Positions 1 through 8,105 of a stretch of DNA of 64,000 nt are shown in pieces. The notes beneath the pieces were generated by a model. That model saw nothing but the letters and a program-made list of their open reading frames with translations, was not told the DNA's origin and did no database searches. Source of the stretch: Mycobacterium sp. 852002-50816_SCH5313054-b (GTDB taxonomy: Bacteria > Actinomycetota > Actinomycetes > Mycobacteriales > Mycobacteriaceae); the NCBI RefSeq assembly GCF_001667185.1, contig NZ_LZIC01000054.1, forward strand, positions 1-64,000. The letters run 5' to 3'. The translations under genes were made by a program, and so were the position numbers. The first letter of the stretch is position 1; each line of letters opens with the position of its first letter.

Positions 1-1246
1 GCGAGTAGTAGGCGTACAGCGCAACCCGGTCGCCGAGGTCGTGCAGTGCGACGGCGAGGTTGGCGACCGCCGCGCGCTGTTGCTGGTGCACCGTGCGCCC
101 AGAAGTTCCCGGCTCGGCCGCCGAGCCCGACACGTCGAGCAGGAGCAGCACCGACAGGTCCCGGCGGCGGCGCAGGCTGTCGAGGTAGACGGCCTCGTCG
201 GGGACCGAACCGGCCCGCACCTCGACGCGGGCCTCCACCGCGGCGTCGATGTCGATGTCGTCGCCCTGCGATTGACGGTGGCGGCGGTGCAACCCCATGC
301 CGAGACGCGACAGCGGCCGCCGCACCCCGATGGCGGCTTCGATTTCCTGAGTCGCCTGCGCTTTGATCGTCGGCTCGACCTCGCGCACGGTGCACCACGC
401 GGGCCGGTAGCCCTTGCGCGCGGCGTCCCATTCCGGATATCTCAGTTCGTCCGCTGCCGCCGTGGCTGCCTCGTCACCGATGTCCTCGCTCGTGGCCGAC
501 GCGAGCGACGACACGGCGGGCACGCCGCGGATTCCCGAGTTCGTACGATGCGTCGGGGTGTCCGCGCCCGGCGGTCCGCCGCCGCTGCCGGTCTTGCGCA
601 CGGACGACAACATTTTCTTCAACCACTTGCCGATGAAGCCGCCCCCGCCCACCGGGCTCGTGAACAGGTCCGGATCGTCGGAATCGTCGGTCTCACCGTC
701 ATCGAGCTCGGCCAGTTCCTTCGCGCCCCGGCCGCGCGGCTCATGTCCGGGGTTCGCCTCGTCCCGCTGTTCGGCCCCGCGGCACGCGGCCAGCACCTTC
801 GCCGCACGCAGCACACCGAATTCGGCCGGCGGGTCGTCGATCCTTGCCCGCCCCTTGGCGATTCGCAACGACGCCGCGGGGCAGTCGCTGCGGGCCGCGA
901 TCTCGCGGTCTCCCAACGACGCCAACAGGCCCGGGAGCAGGTCGCCGATGGTGACCAGCGCGCGGTGACCCTCGACCGAGAGGTAGCGCCGGGCCAACCG
1001 GGGCTGCCGGACCAACCGGCGCACGACGCCTGGGTCCAGGCTGCCCGCCGCGATCATCGATGCCTGCACGGCAACCGCTTCGAGTTGCGCGCGGCCCGGC
1101 GTCGCGGCGTCGATGTAAATGGTCTGGCCGTCCGTCCACGGGGGTTCACCCGGTCGCAGCCCGGCAACCGCCGTGGCGCTGCCCGCCAGCGCGGAGGCGA
1201 ACATGCCCAAGGCCTGCAGCCGCCCGGCACGAGCGTCGTCCCCCAC
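1..1246 (-). CDS. VWA-domain protein, NorD-like (3' end cut by window)
   Basis: About 415 residues are visible and the gene runs off the left edge. The N-terminal part is helical and featureless, followed by an acidic stretch (about residues 160-180). Near the end of the visible part is a von Willebrand A start with a MIDAS motif, LLLLDVSGSA, and then a conserved helix (QQRAAVANLAVALHDLGDRV). This order matches NorD / nitric-oxide-reductase-activation-type VWA proteins, which act with MoxR AAA+ ATPases as metal-insertion or complex-remodelling pairs; no MoxR gene is visible, so the partner would lie outside the window. The GTG start is chosen because GGAGG sits 7 bases upstream and the coding pattern begins there. 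Function beyond the VWA assignment is inference. Confidence 0.75.
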   Translation of the reverse strand, partial: MGDDARAGRLQALGMFASALAGSATAVAGLRPGEPPWTDGQTIYIDAATPGRAQLEAVAVQASMIAAGSLDPGVVRRLVRQPRLARRYLSVEGHRALVTIGDLLPGLLASLGDREIAARSDCPAASLRIAKGRARIDDPPAEFGVLRAAKVLAACRGAEQRDEANPGHEPRGRGAKELAELDDGETDDSDDPDLFTSPVGGGGFIGKWLKKMLSSVRKTGSGGGPPGADTPTHRTNSGIRGVPAVSSLASATSEDIGDEAATAAADELRYPEWDAARKGYRPAWCTVREVEPTIKAQATQEIEAAIGVRRPLSRLGMGLHRRHRQSQGDDIDIDAAVEARVEVRAGSVPDEAVYLDSLRRRRDLSVLLLLDVSGSAAEPGTSGRTVHQQQRAAVANLAVALHDLGDRVALYAYYS

Positions 1247-1264
1247 GCTCAACCTCCGAACTTT

Positions 1265-1279
1265 GACCAAATATCTGTT
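1265..1279 (+). promoter_or_regulatory. Candidate TetR operator, copy 1 (GACCAAATATCTGTT)
   Basis: The 15-mer matches copy 3 (upstream of the SDR at 5992) at 13 of 15 positions and copy 2 (upstream of the tandem TetR gene, opposite strand) at 11 of 15. It lies 19 bases upstream of the VWA start and about 330 bases upstream of the acyl-CoA dehydrogenase pair. Role as an operator is inferred from repetition at the module's promoters. Confidence 0.45.
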
Positions 1280-1347
1280 CCACCGTAGAGTCCGGCCTCA
1301 GACCAGTCAATCAACCCGGCCGTCGATTAGTCAGGAGCGCATCACGA

Positions 1348-1514
1348 TTGACCTTCACCGACCGGGTGGCGGTGGCCACCGGCGCCGGTCCACGGAGAAG
1401 TTCATCGTGCCCGCGTCCATCGTCGACGAGGTACTGGAAGTGTGTGCGCGGCGCGGCGTCAGCGCCATGCCGGGCAACGCCGAAGTCGCATTCCCCGAGC
1501 ACCCACGGACCTGA
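1348..1514 (+). pseudogene. SDR N-terminal remnant joined to an unrecognised tail
   Basis: A TTG codon opens the sequence MTFTDRVAVATGAG, the standard first beta strand and glycine-rich turn of a short-chain dehydrogenase. The frame then breaks. In another frame, TEKFIVPASIVDEVLEV and then ARRGVSAMPGNAEVAF follow up to a TGA at 1514, a coding-like stretch I do not recognise. The rest of the 347-base gap between the divergent VWA and FadE genes holds no other recognisable gene. Most likely it is what is left of an SDR gene that once headed the FadE operon. Confidence 0.4.
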
Positions 1515-1593
1515 CCGTGAACCGGCCCCTCGCGGCGCCGCGCGCGGTCACAGGCGTTGACCCACTATCTGCGCCAACGTAGTGTCCGGAAAA

Positions 1594-2739
1594 ATGGATT
1601 TCTCCTACCCCTCGGAAGTGGAGCAGTTCCGCGCCGAGCTGCGCGACTGGCTGTCGGCGAACCTGACCGACGAGCTGGTGGCCGCCCGCAGGCCGCCCGG
1701 CCGCGACGACGCGGCCATCGAGCTGCTGCGGTCCTGGAGCCGGACGATGGCCGACGCCGGGTGGGCCGCGGTCTCCTGGCCGCGCGAATACGGCGGCCGC
1801 GGAGCTACCGTTCTCGAACAGCTCGTCTACACCGAGGAGACCACCCGCGCGCGGGCACCGATGCCGCTCAACGTCATTGGGATGAACAACATCGCCCCCG
1901 CCATCATGCACTACGGCACCGAAGACCAGAAGACAACGCTGCTTCCCCGCATGATGCGCGCCGACGACATCTGGTGCCAGGGAATGTCGGAGCCCGAAGC
2001 GGGATCCGATCTCGCAGCCTTGCGCACCCGCGCGGTGCGCGATGGCGATGATTTCGTCGTCAACGGCCAGAAGATCTGGACCTCGCTGGGGCATCGGGCG
2101 CACTGGTGTCAGCTGTACGTGCGCACCGATCCCGACGCCCCGAAGCACCAGGGGATCTCCTGCCTCATCGTGGACATGGCGCTGCCCGGCATCGAGGTCC
2201 GCCCGCTCGTCACGCTCAACGGCGACACCGACTTCGCCGAGGTGTTCTTCCACGACGTGCGGGTGCCGGCCGACGCACTGCTGGGTCCGCTCAACGCGGG
2301 CTGGCAGGTGGCGACCACCACGCTCAGCCACGAGCGCGCCGGGGCGGCGCGGCTGTACGCGGAGATGCAGGTGAGACTGGAAGAACTGGTGGACGACATC
2401 GCCGCGCAAAGCGATGCGCTCGAAGACCCCGTGATCCTGCGGCGCCTCGGCGAAATCGCGGTCCGCATCAAGTATCTCGAGGTGCTCTGCCAGCGGTCGA
2501 TCTCGGCGACGCTGCACGGCGGCGACCCGTTCGCGTCCGCCAGCCTGGCCAAGACCGTATGGGGTGAGATCGGACAGGACATGGCCGCCCTGGCTTTCGA
2601 CGTGCTCGGCACCGGCGGCGCCGGCGCTCCGTGGGCGAATTACCGCCTCACCTCACGTTCGCTGACCATCGCGGGCGGAACGACCCAGATCAACAAGAAC
2701 ATCACCGCGCAGCGGGTGCTCGGGTTGCCGCGCAAATGA
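1594..2739 (+). CDS. Acyl-CoA dehydrogenase, subunit 1 of a FadE pair
   Basis: A 381-residue flavoenzyme that introduces an alpha,beta double bond into an acyl-CoA. Family marks in order: N-terminal helical domain (MDFSYPSEVEQFRAELRDWL), the flavin-contacting GMSEPEAGSDLAALRTRA near residue 137, NGQKIWTS, and the C-terminal GGTTQINKNITAQRVLGLPR. It overlaps the next gene by 4 bases (ATGA), the layout of mycobacterial alpha2-beta2 FadE heterotetramers such as FadE17-18, FadE26-27 and FadE28-29, which act on steroid side-chain CoA esters. The ATG start is chosen because the family begins MDF-Y; an in-frame GTG 12 bases upstream is possible. The substrate is not known. The neighbouring Mce3R-like repressor suggests a lipid or sterol substrate. 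Confidence 0.88.
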   Translation: MDFSYPSEVEQFRAELRDWLSANLTDELVAARRPPGRDDAAIELLRSWSRTMADAGWAAVSWPREYGGRGATVLEQLVYTEETTRARAPMPLNVIGMNNIAPAIMHYGTEDQKTTLLPRMMRADDIWCQGMSEPEAGSDLAALRTRAVRDGDDFVVNGQKIWTSLGHRAHWCQLYVRTDPDAPKHQGISCLIVDMALPGIEVRPLVTLNGDTDFAEVFFHDVRVPADALLGPLNAGWQVATTTLSHERAGAARLYAEMQVRLEELVDDIAAQSDALEDPVILRRLGEIAVRIKYLEVLCQRSISATLHGGDPFASASLAKTVWGEIGQDMAALAFDVLGTGGAGAPWANYRLTSRSLTIAGGTTQINKNITAQRVLGLPRK

Positions 2740-3839
2740 AACTCGAACTCACCGACGAGCAGGCCGCGCTGCGCGACACCACGCGGCGCTTTCTTGCTGA
2801 GAAGGCACCGATTTCGGGCCACGTGCGCGAGCTGCTCGACGATCCGACCGGCGTCGACGAACCGGTCTGGCGCGGTCTGGCCGACCTCGGCGTGACCGGG
2901 CTGCTGGTGCCCGAAGAATGCGGCGGCGCCGGGATGACCATGATCGAGGCCGGCGTGGTGGCCGAAGAGCTCGGCGCCGCCCTGCACCCGGGGCCGTGGT
3001 TGTCCACCGCGGTCGCCGCCGTCCGCGCGCTGACGCGGCTCGGCGACAACGACAGTGCCGCCACAATTTTGGCCGGGATCGCCGACGGAACCACGGTCGC
3101 TACCGTCGGCTTTCTGGATGTCGAGCACGCCTCCGTCGCGGTTGCCGGGCGAGGTGACCACGTCGTCCTGCGGGGCGAGCTTGCCGGCGTACCCGACGCA
3201 GTGGCGGCCGACACCTTGCTGGTGCTCGCCGGGGACCAAGCCAGCACGGGGCTTTTCGCGGTAAGGACCGACTCCCCCGGGATTTCGGTGACGCCGGAGT
3301 CCGGAATCGACCAGACCCGCAAGCGGTTTCGCGTCGGGCTGGACGCCGCGTCGGCGCAGCGGCTGGCCACGGCGCCGCCGGATGCCGTCGCGGCCGTCGT
3401 CGACGACGCGCTCATCGCGACGGCGGCCGACGCGCTCGGCGCGGCGCGGGCGGTCATGCACCTCGCCGTCGAATACGCGAAAGTCAGAAAGCAATTCGGC
3501 CAGGTCATCGGCTCGTTTCAGGCGGTCCAACATCTGTGCGTCGACATGTATGAGACCGTCGAGCTCGCCCGCAGCGGCGTGATCCACGCGCTCTGGGCCG
3601 CCGACAACGCCGGCGCCGAGGTGCGCCACCTGTCCGCATTGCGGGCCAAGGCGTTCGCCGGGCGACTGGCCACCGTGGGCGACACCGCCATCCAGGTGTT
3701 CGGCGGCATCGGCTACACCTGGGAGCACGACGCTCACCTTTACCTCAAGCGCCTGCTGAGCTGGAGCGGACTCCTCGGTGGGCCCGACCGCTACCTCACT
3801 GAACTCGGTGCGCGCCTTGCGCGGAGAGGTCAGCATTGA
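2736..3839 (+). CDS. Acyl-CoA dehydrogenase, subunit 2 of a FadE pair
   Basis: A 367-residue partner of the preceding FadE. It starts MKLELTDEQAALRDTTRRFL, and has the mid-protein helix YAKVRKQFGQVIGSFQAVQH, whose Arg and Gln side chains contact the flavin of the neighbouring subunit in this family, and the C-terminal VFGGIGYTWEHDAHLYLKR. The central barrel is poorly conserved and lacks the SEPxAGSD loop seen in subunit 1, as is usual for the second subunit of heteromeric mycobacterial FadEs. Translation is coupled at both ends: a 4-base overlap upstream, and its TGA shares one base with the ATG of the nitroreductase remnant downstream. Confidence 0.87.
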   Translation: MKLELTDEQAALRDTTRRFLAEKAPISGHVRELLDDPTGVDEPVWRGLADLGVTGLLVPEECGGAGMTMIEAGVVAEELGAALHPGPWLSTAVAAVRALTRLGDNDSAATILAGIADGTTVATVGFLDVEHASVAVAGRGDHVVLRGELAGVPDAVAADTLLVLAGDQASTGLFAVRTDSPGISVTPESGIDQTRKRFRVGLDAASAQRLATAPPDAVAAVVDDALIATAADALGAARAVMHLAVEYAKVRKQFGQVIGSFQAVQHLCVDMYETVELARSGVIHALWAADNAGAEVRHLSALRAKAFAGRLATVGDTAIQVFGGIGYTWEHDAHLYLKRLLSWSGLLGGPDRYLTELGARLARRGQH

Positions 3840-4496
3840 TGGACGTCGAGTACCTGCTCACCGCGACCCCGTCGGCGCGCAAGTCGCTCGACCTGGACGC
3901 ACCCGTCGACCTCGCGGACATCCGCGCTTGCCTGCGCATCGGTTTGCAGGCGGCCAACGGGTCCAATCAACAGTCCTGGCGGTGGCTAGTGGTGACCGAC
4001 CCGTCGTTGCGGGCCGAGATCGCCGGGCTGTACCGCGAGGCCTATCTGCTGCGGGTGGGCGGGCACATGCTGGCCGACCTGCTGCCGCCGGCACACCGGA
4101 GAGTCGCATCATGTCGTCGACGGAGTGGCTGGATCGAGGAACATGGGCCAAAAAGGCGACGTGCCGCTGCTGGTGATCCCATGCTATGAGCCCTACCTGC
4201 CACGCATCGACGGCGACGAGTCGTTTCATCAGGCGACGCTGTACGGCTCGATCTTCCCGGCGGTGTGGAATTTTCAGCTCGCCCTGCACACCCGCGGATA
4301 CGGAACCTGCATCACGACCCTGCACCTGCACCGCGAAGCCGAGGTCCGCCGACTGCTCGGCATCCCGCAGACCTACACCCAGGGCTGCCTGCTGCCGGTG
4401 GGGCGCCTGCGCGCCGGGCGCACCTTTTCCGCGGCCCGCCGGCGCCCCATCGACGAGGTGGTCGCTCGCGACCACTGGGATGGCCCCGCGCTCTAG
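3839..4496 (+). pseudogene. Nitroreductase-family protein, broken by two frameshifts
   Basis: The reading frame starts MDVEYLLTATPSARKSLDLD with the FMN/NAD(P)H-binding stretch LQAANGSNQQSWRWLVV, then leaves frame near 4095. The middle piece TPESRIMSSTEWL is in a second frame, and from about 4140 the protein resumes in a third frame as MGQKGDVPLLVIPCY, through SIFPAVWNFQLALHTRGYG, to a stop at 4496. Joined together, these pieces make a full nitroreductase fold of about 215 residues. The TGATG junction with FadE subunit 2 shows it was the third gene of the operon. Either the gene is dead or there are two sequencing errors near 4095 and 4135. Confidence 0.75.
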
Positions 4497-4553
4497 AATG
4501 GCCCCGTCACCTCTGCACGCAGGGCATTCGGCGCCGACGGTCTGATAGCCTTT

Positions 4554-4568
4554 AACAAACATTTGGTT
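4554..4568 (-). promoter_or_regulatory. Candidate TetR operator, copy 2 (AACCAAATGTTTGTT on minus strand)
   Basis: It lies 65 bases upstream of the tandem TetR start and 58 bases after the nitroreductase remnant. It matches copy 3 at 12 of 15 positions; the three differences are the central triplet. A site here fits autoregulation by the TetR protein. This is inferred. Confidence 0.5.
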
Positions 4569-4632
4569 CGGCGAGAGGGACGAATACGCATGCTCACGAG
4601 GCCGCAATCGTCCGGATCTGCACACCGTTAAC

Positions 4633-5913
4633 ATGGCCAAAGCGGAGCCATTGCGCGTCAGCGCCGCCGACGACTCCGGGACGCGCCGAACCGAAATCCT
4701 GCAGACCGCGGCGTCGTTGATCGCCTCCTCCGGATTGCGCACGTCCTTGCAAGAGATCGCCGACGCGGCGGGCATCCTCCCCGGCAGCCTGTACCACCAT
4801 TTCGAGTCCAAGGAAGCGATCCTCGTCGAACTGATCCGCCGCTATCAGGAGGATCTGAACCGGATCGGGCAAACCGCGCTGGCGAGGCTGGATGAACCCG
4901 ACCCGCGACCGGCTTCCGAGAAGATCGTCGAACTGGGAAAGGCGATCGCCAACTGCGCGGTGCGGCACGGCGCCGCCCTGCAGATGTCGTTCTACGAGGG
5001 GCCGAACGATGATCCGGAACTGATGAAGCTGACGCGGGAGGCACCCGACGCGGTGCAGGAGGCGATGCTGCAGACCCTGCGCGCGGGCAAGTGGAGCGGC
5101 TACATCAAACCCGACATCGACCTGCCCACCTTGGCCGACCGCATCTGTCAGACGATGCTGCAGGTTGGCCTCGATGTCATGCGCCACAAATCCCCCGCCG
5201 ATCAGGTGGCCGCCCTGCTCTGCCGAATCATGTTGCAGGGGTTGGCAACCCGGCCGCCCACCGACGCCTTGCTCGACCGGTCCAATGCCTTCGCCGCGGC
5301 CACGGACGTCATCGAGACCTGGCCGGACGACAGCGACGCCGATCCCAGCGACAAAGCGGCCCACGTCCGTGCGGTCGCGCGAACGGAGTTCGGCCGCAGA
5401 GGGTATGAGGTCACCACCATCAGGGACATCGCCTCCGCGGCCGGCCTCGGCACGGGAACCGTCTATCGGGTGATCGGATCGAAGGACGAACTGCTCGCGT
5501 CGATCATGGAATCGTTCGGCCGAAAGGTCGAGGCGGGCTGGGTCAGCGTCTTGCGCTCGGACGCCACGCCGATCGAGAAGCTGGACGCGCTGAGCTGGGT
5601 CAATGTCAATGCGCTCGCTCGGTTTTCCGACGAGTTCAGGATCCAGCTCGCGTGGATGCGCCAATCGCCGCCGGACACCCCCAACCCCGGCTGGTTGTAC
5701 GCGACGCGACTTCGGCAGATGAAAACGCTTCTCGCCGAGGGCATCCGGTCGGGGGAGATCAGTGTCGACGCGGCGTCCACCGCGATGCTGGCACGGTGCG
5801 TCATCGGCTTGCAGTGGATACCGGAGAACATCGTTGCCGAGGTCGGCAAACGCGCGGCGCTGGTGCACGCCCGCGACACGGTTTTGCGGGGCGCCGCGGT
5901 CCGCGCCAGGTAG
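4633..5913 (+). CDS. Tandem TetR-family repressor (two TetR units in one chain, Mce3R architecture)
   Basis: The 426-residue protein holds two full TetR units. HTH 1 is around residues 18-62 (ILQTAASLIASSGLRTSLQE ... GSLYHHFESKEAI) and is followed by a helical ligand-binding half. HTH 2 is around 243-290 (VRAVARTEFGRRGYEVTTIR ... GTVYRVIGSKDELL), followed by a second ligand-binding half ending at about 426. An ordinary TetR protein is about 200 residues, so this acts as a single-chain pseudo-dimer. M. tuberculosis Mce3R (Rv1963c) has this arrangement and is known to control mce3 and the fadE17-fadE18 region, so the FadE pair next door fits. Copies of a 15-bp motif precede this gene and the following SDR. 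Orthology with Mce3R is not claimed. Confidence 0.85.
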   Translation: MAKAEPLRVSAADDSGTRRTEILQTAASLIASSGLRTSLQEIADAAGILPGSLYHHFESKEAILVELIRRYQEDLNRIGQTALARLDEPDPRPASEKIVELGKAIANCAVRHGAALQMSFYEGPNDDPELMKLTREAPDAVQEAMLQTLRAGKWSGYIKPDIDLPTLADRICQTMLQVGLDVMRHKSPADQVAALLCRIMLQGLATRPPTDALLDRSNAFAAATDVIETWPDDSDADPSDKAAHVRAVARTEFGRRGYEVTTIRDIASAAGLGTGTVYRVIGSKDELLASIMESFGRKVEAGWVSVLRSDATPIEKLDALSWVNVNALARFSDEFRIQLAWMRQSPPDTPNPGWLYATRLRQMKTLLAEGIRSGEISVDAASTAMLARCVIGLQWIPENIVAEVGKRAALVHARDTVLRGAAVRAR

Positions 5914-5920
5914 GTGTTGA

Positions 5921-5947
5921 AACCAAATAACTGTTACCCATACAGTT
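5921..5947 (+). promoter_or_regulatory. Candidate TetR operator, copy 3, with overlapping AACTGT/ACAGTT inverted repeat
   Basis: AACCAAATAACTGTT is followed by CCAT-ACAGTT, so AACTGT (5929-5934) and ACAGTT (5942-5947) form an inverted repeat with a 7-base spacer. The site is in the 78-base gap between the tandem TetR gene and the SDR, ahead of the SDR ribosome-binding site. Shared with copies 1 and 2. Confidence 0.5.
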
Positions 5948-5991
5948 GGGCAGTTAGAACCGGGTTAGCAGTGAACGAGAAGGAGATTTCC

Positions 5992-6834
5992 ATGACTATC
6001 GTCGATCGGTTGCGCTACGACGGCAAGCGGGCTCTCGTCGTCGGCGGCGCCACCGGCATGGGCGCAGCGGCGGCCAAGTCGGCCGCCGAGCTCGGCGCCG
6101 AAGTGATCGTGATGGATTACGCGCCGGTGAGCTACGACGTCGCCAAATCCATCCAGGTGGACCTGCGCGACCCCGCGTCGATCGATGCCGCGATCGAGCA
6201 GCTGGACGGCCCGATCCACGCCCTGTTCTCGGCCGCGGGCATCGCCGACGGGACCACCGACCTGATGGCGATCAACTTCACCGGCCACCGCCATCTCATC
6301 GACCGCCTGGTCGAGAAGAACCGGCTTCCCTCCGGCTCGGCGATCTGCTTCATCTCCTCGGTGGCCGGCATGGGCTGGGAGAACGACCTGGACCTGCTGA
6401 CTGAGTTCCTCGCCACACCGGACTTCGCTTCGGCACAAGAGTGGGTCAAAGCGCACGAATCGGAAGGCATCATCCACTACGGCTTCTCCAAGAAGGTCGT
6501 CAACGCGTACGTGGCGACGCAGGGTTACCCGTTGCTGAAGAAGGGCATCCGCATCAACGCGATCTGCCCGGGTCCCACCGACACCCCGCTGGCGCAGGCC
6601 AACGCCGACCTCTGGCTCACCTTCGCGCAGGACTACCGCGACGAGACCGGCTCCAAGGTCCACACCCCGGAGCAGATGGGCGACGTCATGGCGTTCCTCA
6701 ACAGCGCGGCCGCGTTCGGCATCAACGGGATCACCCTGCTGGTGGACTACGGGCACACGATGGCCTCGCTGACCAACGCCTACCCGCCCGGCAAGCCGAT
6801 CATCGACATCATCATGGGTCGCGTCAAGCTCTAG
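5992..6834 (+). CDS. Short-chain dehydrogenase, hydroxysteroid/coniferyl-alcohol dehydrogenase type
   Basis: A 280-residue SDR that interconverts an alcohol and a ketone with NAD(P). The cofactor motif is GGATGMGAAAA (about residues 19-29), the NAG-equivalent is FSAAGIADG, the catalytic Ser lies in CFISSVAGMGWEND and the catalytic Tyr/Lys in HYGFSKKVV. The insertion after the catalytic Ser and the short VDLRDPASIDAAIEQLDGPI segment are typical of 3alpha-HSD/coniferyl-alcohol-dehydrogenase-type SDRs. The ATG is preceded by AAGGAGA at 5 bases. It is probably part of the same lipid/steroid regulon as the FadE pair. Confidence 0.85.
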   Translation: MTIVDRLRYDGKRALVVGGATGMGAAAAKSAAELGAEVIVMDYAPVSYDVAKSIQVDLRDPASIDAAIEQLDGPIHALFSAAGIADGTTDLMAINFTGHRHLIDRLVEKNRLPSGSAICFISSVAGMGWENDLDLLTEFLATPDFASAQEWVKAHESEGIIHYGFSKKVVNAYVATQGYPLLKKGIRINAICPGPTDTPLAQANADLWLTFAQDYRDETGSKVHTPEQMGDVMAFLNSAAAFGINGITLLVDYGHTMASLTNAYPPGKPIIDIIMGRVKL

Positions 6835-6893
6835 GGGCGAGAGGTGGTGGGGTCAGTGCACCTGGCCCACCATCCCCCAGGGTGCCCGCCTCG

Positions 6894-7166
6894 TCAGGGG
6901 GCACACCCAATGACACGGCACGTGGGGTTGTCCGCCGGCGGCGGGGGATTCGTTCCGTCGTAGAGATCGCTGGGCAGCTTGCCGTCATAGGGAACATTGC
7001 CCTTCCCGTTGACCCAGTAATAGGTGTGGCAGACATTCCAGTCCCAGCTGTGATGGGGGCCCGGCCCCGTCGGGTAGTAGATGGCGTCCCCCGGGCACCA
7101 GTGATGTGGGCCGGGTCCTTGCGCCTGGGCGGTGCCTGCGACCAGCCCGCCACCGGCAAACAGCAA
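6894..7166 (-). CDS. Small WCPGD-motif secreted protein, N-terminus incomplete
   Basis: About 90 residues from a TTG codon. It reads LLFAGGGLVAGTAQA, the hydrophobic core and AXA cleavage site of a signal peptide, and then a mature part with HHWCPGD, SWDWNVCHTYYW and a C-terminal CRVIGC. No ATG or GTG lies between the TTG and the in-frame stop 27 bases upstream, so the positively charged start of the signal peptide is missing, or a rare start is used. The mature part resembles the protein at 47009-47392 (NHWCPGD ... NWDWHQCHDW). Function unknown; the four cysteines suggest disulphides in the cell envelope. It may be a decayed gene. Confidence 0.5.
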   Translation of the reverse strand: MLFAGGGLVAGTAQAQGPGPHHWCPGDAIYYPTGPGPHHSWDWNVCHTYYWVNGKGNVPYDGKLPSDLYDGTNPPPPADNPTCRVIGCAP

Positions 7167-7402
7167 CGTCGCCGTCGCCAGCCCTCTCGGGCGTTACCGC
7201 ACTTTGCTGACTCAGATGTGCGCCGCCGCGTTGCTACCGATCCCAACATCTCGCGCTCAGGCGATCAACACGATCCGATCCGGGGCGCCGGTCTAGCGCG
7301 GGTCTCCCCTCCGACCAGCCCACTGATCGCACCGCACGTCGACTTCACGACGGACCAGCTTTTCTCAGAGTGATCCACTACACGGCGGTAACGTCGGTTG
7401 GT

Positions 7403-8041
7403 ATGGCACGCATCGTCGTCATCGGCGGACACGGCAAGGTCGCGCTTCAGCTGGCCCGCATCCTGACCGACCGCGGCGACGAAGTCACTTCGGTCTTCCG
7501 CAACCCCGACCACTCCGACGACGTCGCCGCGACCGGTGCCAGACCGGTGGTGGCCGACATCGAGCGGCTCGACACCGACGCGCTCGCGGGCCTACTGGCG
7601 GGTCACGACGCGGTGGTCTTCGCCGCCGGGGCCGGCGGCGGTAACCCGGCGCGCACCTACGCCGTCGACCGGGACGCGGCGATCCGGGCCATGGATGCCG
7701 CGGAGCGGGCGGGAGTCAAGCGGTTCGTGATGGTCTCCTACTTCGGTGCGGGGCCGGATCATGGTGTGCCGAGCGAGAATTCGTTCTTCCCGTATGCGGA
7801 GGCCAAGGCGGCGGCCGACGAGCACCTGCGTTCGAGTGACCTGGACTGGACGGTGCTGGGACCGGGACGGCTGACCCTCGAACCCGCGACCGGGCGCATC
7901 ATCGTCGGCGCGGGAAGCGAGGTCTCGCGCGCCGACGTCGCGCTGGTCGCGGCGGCTGCGCTGGCCGATGACTCGACGATCGGCCGAACCATCGACTTCA
8001 ACAACGGTGATATCCCCATCGCCGAAGCGCTGGCTGTTTGA
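7403..8041 (+). CDS. NAD(P)-binding Rossmann protein, atypical SDR (SDR_a5/YwnB type)
   Basis: The 212-residue protein opens with ARIVVIGGHGKVALQLARIL, a G-x-x-G-x-x dinucleotide-binding turn, and continues with FRNPDHSDDV, VVADIERLD, DAVVFAAGAGGG, KRFVMVSYFGAG and a YAEAKAAADEHL segment in place of the classic YxxxK. This is the NmrA/YwnB-like atypical SDR pattern (NAD(P)H-dependent reductases or NADPH sensors). The ATG gives the expected five-residue lead into the first strand. It stands alone between two convergent secreted-protein genes, and no substrate can be inferred. Confidence 0.8.
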   Translation: MARIVVIGGHGKVALQLARILTDRGDEVTSVFRNPDHSDDVAATGARPVVADIERLDTDALAGLLAGHDAVVFAAGAGGGNPARTYAVDRDAAIRAMDAAERAGVKRFVMVSYFGAGPDHGVPSENSFFPYAEAKAAADEHLRSSDLDWTVLGPGRLTLEPATGRIIVGAGSEVSRADVALVAAAALADDSTIGRTIDFNNGDIPIAEALAV

Positions 8042-8105
8042 CCGCCGCACCGCGGAGATTCTGCAGGGATGGGCTACCGACGAGGGCTTAGTACCCGTCG
8101 GTCCC

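Noticed and set aside
41..1288. 415-codon plus-strand ORF opposite the VWA gene
   Set aside because: Arg/Ala/Gly-rich shadow without domain motifs; the minus strand reads a real VWA protein.
5950..5963. Possible KstR box TTAGAACCGGGTTA
   Set aside because: Spacing between AAC and GTT is three bases, not two, so it does not fit the consensus.
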